From positions 186,001 to 250,000 of the forward strand of contig OZ038465.1 of NCBI GenBank assembly GCA_964036295.1: a DNA stretch of 64,000 nt, in the 5' to 3' direction. A program made the translations under genes and the position numbers. The stretch is from Plumapathes pennacea. Its lineage: Eukaryota > Cnidaria > Anthozoa > Antipatharia > Myriopathidae. This document shows, one piece after another, positions 63,401-64,000 of the stretch (its first letter is position 1; the number at the start of each line of letters is the position of its first letter). Under the pieces are notes generated by a model. The model was not told where the DNA came from. It saw only the letters and a list, made by a program, of their open reading frames with translations, and did not search any database.

Positions 63401-63981
63401 TGGCGTGAGCATGGTCCCGGATGTAAGCCAGCTTTTCGGTTTAGTGGGCGTGCCCACTGTAGTAATCCTTGATCCGTCAGGTGAGACAAATTGAGTAAAC
63501 AGCAACACGAAACAATTTCTGGCGGAAGAACCCGTCGCCACATCCAATTGAAATTCTCGATCGCAGGTGAAAATTTAATTAAGCTACTTCGTAAAACTGA
63601 CTTATCTAATTCGAAAGAAATATTCTCGCGTGCATTTAAGTGTATACACATGCATGCACATAGCAAATGTACGCAATAGATGTACACAAACGTAACGCTT
63701 CATCTCTCTTGTAGGGCACATTGCATGGCGGGGACGTTGCTGCTCTACAGACTACAACACTTTCCATAGTATCATGTTACACGCTAGAGCCCAGTCTTTG
63801 GGTGAGCAATGCGCAGATGTAGCCTGTGGGCAATGCATTATGGACTGTTTTGAAGGCCGCCTAAAGCGTGTGAGTGAGTGCTCTTCAGACACTCGAACCT
63901 CGAGCAAGTTGTCACAGGGTACACTCACCCTACACACACAATTGCATGGAGGTAAACCAAGGGAAATTCATGTACCTTCAG
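21787..63981 (+). CDS. Giant multidomain gene: seven cupredoxin-like domains, CHB_HEX_C, about 16 FN3 domains, thioredoxin-like domain (3' end outside window)
   Basis: Sixty exons were traced by GT/GC-AG borders. Every exon length agrees with its neighbours' phase except the join of exon 14 to 15. Summed coding length is 10,668 nt, about 3,556 codons, still open at the right edge (donor at 63,982). The ATG at 21787 has a purine at -3, G at +4 and an in-frame stop eight codons upstream. The N-terminus MGSVVSGQ fits an N-myristoylation signal (G2, S6). No signal peptide or membrane segment is seen, so I infer a cytoplasmic or axonemal scaffold, not an extracellular matrix protein. Exons and domains are listed in the block entries that follow. 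I do not recognise an established family with this domain order. Function is unknown. Confidence 0.88.
23030..23215. repeat. GGATCCTGCAAGGAAATTTGCC minisatellite in intron 2
   Basis: About four 22-23-bp units, then a decayed tail of (C)AAGGATCCT palindromes. The unit is partly self-complementary (AAGGATCCTT). The remainder of intron 2 (22,052-23,631) holds nothing else I recognise. Confidence 0.75.
24478..24616. repeat. (ATT)n patches and (TG)n microsatellite in intron 5
   Basis: Interrupted TATTAT/ATTATC runs at 24,495-24,550 and eleven TG units at 24,594-24,616. Confidence 0.75.
25040..25193. repeat. (ATT)n microsatellite in intron 5
   Basis: About fifty TAT/ATT units with few interruptions. 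The poly-Tyr/poly-Ile open frame across it is a repeat artefact. Confidence 0.9.
25544..26790. other. Intron 7 of the giant gene
   Basis: Holds no exon I can join. 26,300-26,400 is an AT palindrome cluster (TAATTATATAATTATTATA type). Confidence 0.4.
28194..28527. mobile_element. Twin-hairpin MITE, copy 1 (intron 12)
   Basis: Two palindromes in series. The first runs from TATAGACATGAGTGTTTTAC to GTAAAACACTCGTGTCTAATATA with centre CCTCACTAGTGAGG. The second runs from ATTACACGGCGGCTTGAAG to CTTCGCGCCGCCGCGTAAT around AATATTTTACTCACTCGCGA. A second copy is at 41726-42060. Confidence 0.85.
28847..29031. repeat. Tandem duplication (two ~92-bp units) ending at the exon 13 acceptor
   Basis: TGTGTGACAGTTATGTGTC ... 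CATCTGTGACAG ... TTTTTATTGTGTGACAG occurs twice. The second copy supplies the acceptor used by exon 13 (GTGTGACAG|GTGTGT); the first copy carries the same acceptor-like sequence 92 bp upstream. Confidence 0.8.
29326..29434. repeat. Three-unit tandem repeat ending at the exon 14 acceptor
   Basis: TTGGTTTGAAGGACTATGTG ATGT[A/T]A units occur three times (29,326, 29,362, 29,391), and a fourth partial TTGGTTTG is completed by CAG to give the splice acceptor at 29,434. Confidence 0.8.
29975..30145 (+). repeat. Dispersed repeat S, copy 1 (intron 14)
   Basis: CGAAATGTCCGGTACACAGATGC, GGATGTTCTATTGAAAGCCG and AAATGACATTTT match the reverse complement of 33,205-33,365. The rest of intron 14 (29,512-30,950) holds short open frames without recognisable content. 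Confidence 0.6.
31703..39188 (+). CDS. Giant gene exons 16-23: cupredoxin-like domains 5-7
   Basis: Exons: 31703-31819, 34813-34925, 35615-35666, 35775-35941, 36064-36142, 37713-37832, 38780-38863, 39035-39188. Domain 5 is the most canonical: VCVTDEGFSPKILNVRPGDQ, VWWYWDKTERLHDITQ, VTHQGTLIEGGFVSG and CQLGVYYF. Its RLH histidine sits where blue-copper proteins hold their first His ligand, but no Cys follows in the last strand. Domain 6 ends KPGVHHFMCTAYIFH, with a Cys near the ligand position. Domain 7 begins VVSVSCDGFNPSAVTVAK and ends VPGTYYVTSVGS. All phases agree. Confidence 0.85.
31939..32187. mobile_element. Hairpin MITE related to the element beside the HUH gene
   Basis: The left end CAATCCCGGTCAAAAGTGTT GGGACACTTAG resembles 758-790 (CAATCCCCGCCAAAACTGTT GAAACACTTAG). 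The right end is GTGTCCCACATACTTTTGACC. The inner pair is a long poly-C tract with CAGTGTTG and CAACATTG with TATGGGGGAGG. A C-run of over 25 bases (from 31,998) may be mis-sized. Confidence 0.65.
32640..32850. mobile_element. Short insertion bounded by 13-bp direct repeats, with perfect 30-bp inverted repeat
   Basis: GTCAAAGAGTATC occurs exactly at 32640-32652 and 32838-32850. Within lies AGTATCAACTAGGTGTTGAT GAGGGTAATG (32647-32676) and its perfect reverse complement (32741-32770). The direct repeats suggest target-primed insertion of a retroposon fragment (inference). The loop carries the ribozyme-like core annotated next. Confidence 0.6.
32685..32717 (+). ncRNA. Candidate minimal type I hammerhead ribozyme
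   Basis: Reads GCT | CTGACGA | A GGGC TAGC GCTC | GAAA CG TC | AGC. CUGANGA, GAAA and the GUC cleavage triplet are all present. GCU/AGC can form stem I, GGGC/GCUC can form stem II (one G-U pair) and C-G a one-pair stem III. One unpaired A before stem II departs from the consensus. Minimal type I hammerheads are known in Penelope-like elements and animal retrozymes (established knowledge). This assignment is mine and untested. Confidence 0.45.
33205..33365 (-). repeat. Dispersed repeat S, copy 2 (intron 16)
   Basis: Inverse copy of 29,975-30,145, sharing CGGCTTTCAATAGAACATCC and GCATCTATGTACTGGACATT. The rest of intron 16 (31,820-34,812) is repeats plus DNA I cannot classify. Confidence 0.6.
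34100..34375 (+). repeat. Family R repeat fragment
   Basis: TGTATGAGTGTTGTAATGAT, AAGGTGTCAAAAGCCAAGTT and TGTGTGATATAGTTCTGGTG match 8,470-8,640 and the reverse of 18,555-18,840. Confidence 0.6.
34486..34584. repeat. Poly-C / poly-G foldback
   Basis: AACCCACCCCCGTC plus a run of about 16 C, then a 40-base AT-rich loop with TATATATATA, then a run of about 17 G and TGGTGGGTT. The arms are complementary. Run lengths are doubtful in any assembly. Confidence 0.65.
36153..37444 (-). mobile_element. Helitron-like element, copy H2 (intron 20)
   Basis: Minus-strand copy with 3' end CTAG at 36153-36156 and the GCGAAGCGAGGG 5' end at 37,425-37,444 (terminal TC altered to AC). It contains the basic coiled-coil ORF remnant (about 36,952-37,197) and a (CA)n tract at 37,309-37,340. 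It lacks the 82-bp hairpin present in H1. Confidence 0.7.
38186..38346. mobile_element. 161-bp palindromic MITE (intron 21)
   Basis: GTAATCGCATGATTTCGAGT on the left mirrors AAATCATGTGATTAC on the right. The inner arms GAGTGCAATTTG and AAAGACCACAAA pair around GAGCGCCGCGCGAG. No TSD identified. Confidence 0.75.
39315..41422 (+). CDS. Giant gene exons 24-28: CHB_HEX_C-type domain and linker
   Basis: Exons: 39315-39364, 39712-39816, 40914-41020, 41187-41201, 41314-41422. The text VHLECDTQQAEIVYTLDGSF, then IVLRHPGLFVVRALAKKEGW and IRSRAY shows the YTLDGS-x-P ... G-x-x-x-V-R-A pattern of the beta-sandwich found at the C-terminus of chitobiases and many cell-surface or flagellar proteins; here it has no enzyme attached. 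Exon 27 is only 15 bp (FEMQ core) and keeps the frame. The linker exon 28 is charged (KSKERSWEGADTESLGLREQ). Confidence 0.8.
39910..40677. mobile_element. 768-bp element with ~57-bp terminal inverted repeats (intron 25)
   Basis: GCGTTGTTAAACAGTGAAAC GAAACAGCGAAACAG on the left is mirrored at 40,620-40,677. Both flanks carry TTTATTGTTT followed by CCG, a probable target duplication of 10 or more bp with a small indel. It contains a nested element at 40178-40344. No ORF. Confidence 0.7.
40178..40344. mobile_element. Nested MITE with GCCTGGTTCACACTA ends
   Basis: Ends GCCTGGTTCACACTA and TAGTGTGAACCAGGC are exact inverted repeats. TTA occurs near both borders (TTAA| and |ATTAG), compatible with a 3-bp PIF/Harbinger-type duplication. 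The body is made of CGACATAA tandem units. Confidence 0.75.
41726..42060. mobile_element. Twin-hairpin MITE, copy 2 (intron 28)
   Basis: Same two serial palindromes as 28194-28527 in the same orientation, roughly 90 percent identical by eye, and located 40 bp left of Helitron H3. Confidence 0.85.
42100..43811 (-). mobile_element. Helitron-like element, copy H3, interrupted (intron 28)
   Basis: 3' end CTAG at 42100-42103; 5' end at 43,738-43,811 (CGCTTCGTTCGGGGA). The body matches H2/H4 to about 43,190, then 540 bp of unrelated DNA (43,190-43,737), then the 5' terminal 70 bp. The 5' end abuts an (AAT)n tract of about 140 bp. Confidence 0.65.
43190..43737. other. Unclassified insertion inside Helitron H3
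   Basis: Sequence absent from H1, H2 and H4, starting near ACTGTAGTTACTTTCTCTCG and containing CGTGATCGATCCGGCCTTTGG. No coding frame or terminal repeat recognised. It could be a captured host fragment or a solo LTR. Confidence 0.4.
43812..43953. repeat. (AAT)n microsatellite next to the Helitron 5' end
   Basis: About 45 AAT units with few interruptions (ATTAATATT, ATG). Poly-Asn and poly-Ile open frames across it are artefacts. Confidence 0.9.
44071..45616 (+). CDS. Giant gene exons 29-32: FN3 domains 1-2
   Basis: Exons: 44071-44196, 44411-44563, 45017-45181, 45520-45616. FN3 pattern residues are visible: NIVLSTTADLSWTRGFQLFL, NGVVYGG, VVSGLTGGKSYHAVLVVYS, then VIIVWPSCP, AAYTVLVNGEQFG and GEDYVICVTAHVEG. 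The V-N-G-x-x-x-G hairpin is the style of FN3 repeats in RIM-binding-type proteins. FN3-2 finishes in the next exon with LLYSNEVQFFLP. Confidence 0.85.
46070..47908 (+). CDS. Giant gene exon 33: end of FN3-2 and acidic repeat linker
   Basis: An 1,839-bp exon, entered in phase 2 completion after ATTAG and left at CAAC|GTAAGT. After the FN3 end and about 110 residues of low-complexity sequence, residues run through about 29 tandem copies of DQQDSMEEKVDHTK (46,435-47,640), then a Cys-poor tail ending QTNDIQQ. The repeats are strongly charged and predicted disordered or helical. They separate the first two FN3 domains from the rest. The frame is kept because all units are multiples of three. Confidence 0.85.
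46435..47640 (+). repeat. Coding minisatellite, 39/42-bp unit, about 29 copies
   Basis: Units GATCAACAGGACTCCATGGA + AGAAAAAGTGGATCACACTAAA, alternating 42-bp (EEKVDHTK, EENVDHTK) and 39-bp (EEVDHTK, EEVEHTK) forms. The phrase QPQEDSIK occurs both before the array and again after unit 25, showing a larger internal duplication. Because neither strand of the unit holds a stop, the minus strand also reads open for about 445 codons, which I treat as an artefact. Confidence 0.93.
48036..55790 (+). CDS. Giant gene exons 34-46: FN3 domains 3-12 and start of 13
   Basis: Exons: 48036-48264, 48535-48612, 48794-48917, 49458-49596, 49876-50405, 50525-50996, 51235-52209, 52537-52748, 52987-53324, 53522-53597, 53875-53991, 54319-54395, 55561-55790. 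FN3 hallmarks recur: P-x-x-P starts (PPEAPSIYVV, PGTPANLRVV, PPTDLRVVSR), the core W (ILGWKRPA, ISLGWKPN, IKVCWDSP, VRVKWRSA, FTVEWNEP) and L-x-P-G/x-x-Y (LAPGSCNNF, LDPGTAYRV, LQPHSMYSV). Introns usually cut within FN3 domains. An insert in exon 39 (SSGHEAVNSGVESGSSSKQE) is Ser-rich. Exon 44 could read through its donor for 45 more codons before a stop; the phase-compatible donor CAG|GTGTGG is preferred. Confidence 0.87.
55903..57752 (-). mobile_element. Helitron-like element, copy H4, internally duplicated (intron 46)
   Basis: 3' end CTAG at 55903-55906. The segment 56,230-56,690 is partly repeated at 56,705-57,120. The 5' terminal 45 bp (ATGCATTAGCGTCGTG...TTCGGGGA) occurs twice in tandem, ending at 57,707 and 57,752. 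The basic coiled-coil ORF remnant is at about 57,217-57,460 on the minus strand. Confidence 0.7.
57856..58522. mobile_element. 667-bp foldback element (intron 46)
   Basis: GGTCACTCCGGAGTTTCATT on the left mirrors AATGAAACTTCGGAGTGACC on the right, and complementarity continues almost to the centre (near 58,175), giving arms of about 320 bp with scattered mismatches. No ORF. Confidence 0.85.
58657..61947 (+). CDS. Giant gene exons 47-54: end of FN3-13, FN3-14, FN3-15 and helical linker
   Basis: Exons: 58657-58715, 59012-59190, 59418-59502, 59932-60027, 60576-60749, 60859-61178, 61321-61390, 61869-61947. Text such as GGYHVVKWSSVLKPQ, CCAGTSYFIVVAVFDSDG, SILEWDRPTTFGDAEI and CIAVAWDKPLLKGGAKVQSY shows FN3 strands. 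After VPPDPPVISI the sequence becomes a charged, probably helical stretch (HQRREVDKTIG..., ISKVLSVIAELESDLQEALE), which could be a coiled-coil contact. Confidence 0.83.
60394..60441. repeat. (ATA)n microsatellite in intron 50
   Basis: About sixteen AAT units. The rest of intron 50 has only a short GGGTTAGGGTTAG motif at 60,214. Confidence 0.9.
62036..63981 (+). CDS. Giant gene exons 55-60: FN3-16 and thioredoxin/redoxin-like domain
   Basis: Exons: 62036-62172, 62409-62566, 62660-62875, 63005-63068, 63240-63480, 63715-63981. After FN3-16 (TVSALVSWTKPKDDRNAVVT), a redoxin-type fold follows: PCPVVSVLDLFDTNWKPLTT, KPTALLFWTKWCHSSQKLMD, LHLCACHSD, then FGLVGVPTVVILDPSGHIAW with the cis-Pro V-P-T. 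The active site is W-C-H-S-S, so the second Cys of CxxC is replaced by Ser; a monothiol or purely structural role is possible. After the fold comes a Cys-rich stretch (CADVACGQCIMDCFEG) and the frame continues past the window through a donor at 63,982. Confidence 0.85.
63075..63110. repeat. (GT)n microsatellite in intron 58
   Basis: GTGTGCGTGTTTGTGTGTGT followed by further GT units. Confidence 0.85.
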
Positions 63982-64000
63982 GTAAGCGTTTGAAATGGTT

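Overview
This is a eukaryotic, AT-rich, repeat-dense nuclear window. The many phase-consistent introns, the KDZ-type cysteine-cluster gene fragment, the Helitrons and the mass of palindromic mini-elements suggest an invertebrate animal, most likely an anthozoan cnidarian such as a coral or sea anemone. The species assignment is inference. There are no prokaryotic operons, rRNA genes or CRISPR arrays.

Layout. At 1-447 (minus) lies the N-terminal part of a Rep-like HUH endonuclease, running off the left edge. From 0.45 to 9.8 kb the DNA is mostly repeats: hairpin MITEs, minisatellites, a tRNA-derived fragment, and a broken transposon-type ORF at 7.4 kb. From 9.9 to 14.9 kb (minus) are exons of an ABCC/MRP-type transporter (end of TMD2 plus NBD2), truncated at the 5' side, lacking one expected linker exon, and interrupted by a Helitron that itself carries a perfect 82-bp hairpin element. 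At 15.4-16.3 kb (minus) is a three-exon zinc-cluster fragment of the KDZ-transposon-associated type. At 16.5-16.9 kb (plus) is a short Kip/Dacapo-like CDK inhibitor ORF. From 17 to 21.5 kb come tandem and inverted repeats and an ATPase fragment.

From 21,787 to the right edge, one enormous plus-strand gene fills about 42 kb. I could trace 60 exons. All exon lengths and phases agree except one junction (exon 14 to 15). Together they give about 3,550 codons, and the gene continues beyond the window. The predicted protein starts MGSVVSGQ, a possible N-myristoylation signal with no signal peptide. In order it holds seven cupredoxin-like domains, one chitobiase/hexosaminidase C-terminal-type domain (CHB_HEX_C), two FN3 domains, an acidic linker made of about 29 near-identical 13-14-residue repeats, about fourteen more FN3 domains, and a thioredoxin/redoxin-like domain whose active site reads W-C-H-S-S. 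I do not know a named family with this architecture. It is the best candidate for something undescribed here.

The introns of this gene are a museum of small mobile elements: three Helitron copies, all antisense to the gene, twin-hairpin MITEs, nested and foldback elements, and a possible hammerhead-ribozyme-bearing retroposon fragment. Several tandem duplications end exactly at splice acceptors.
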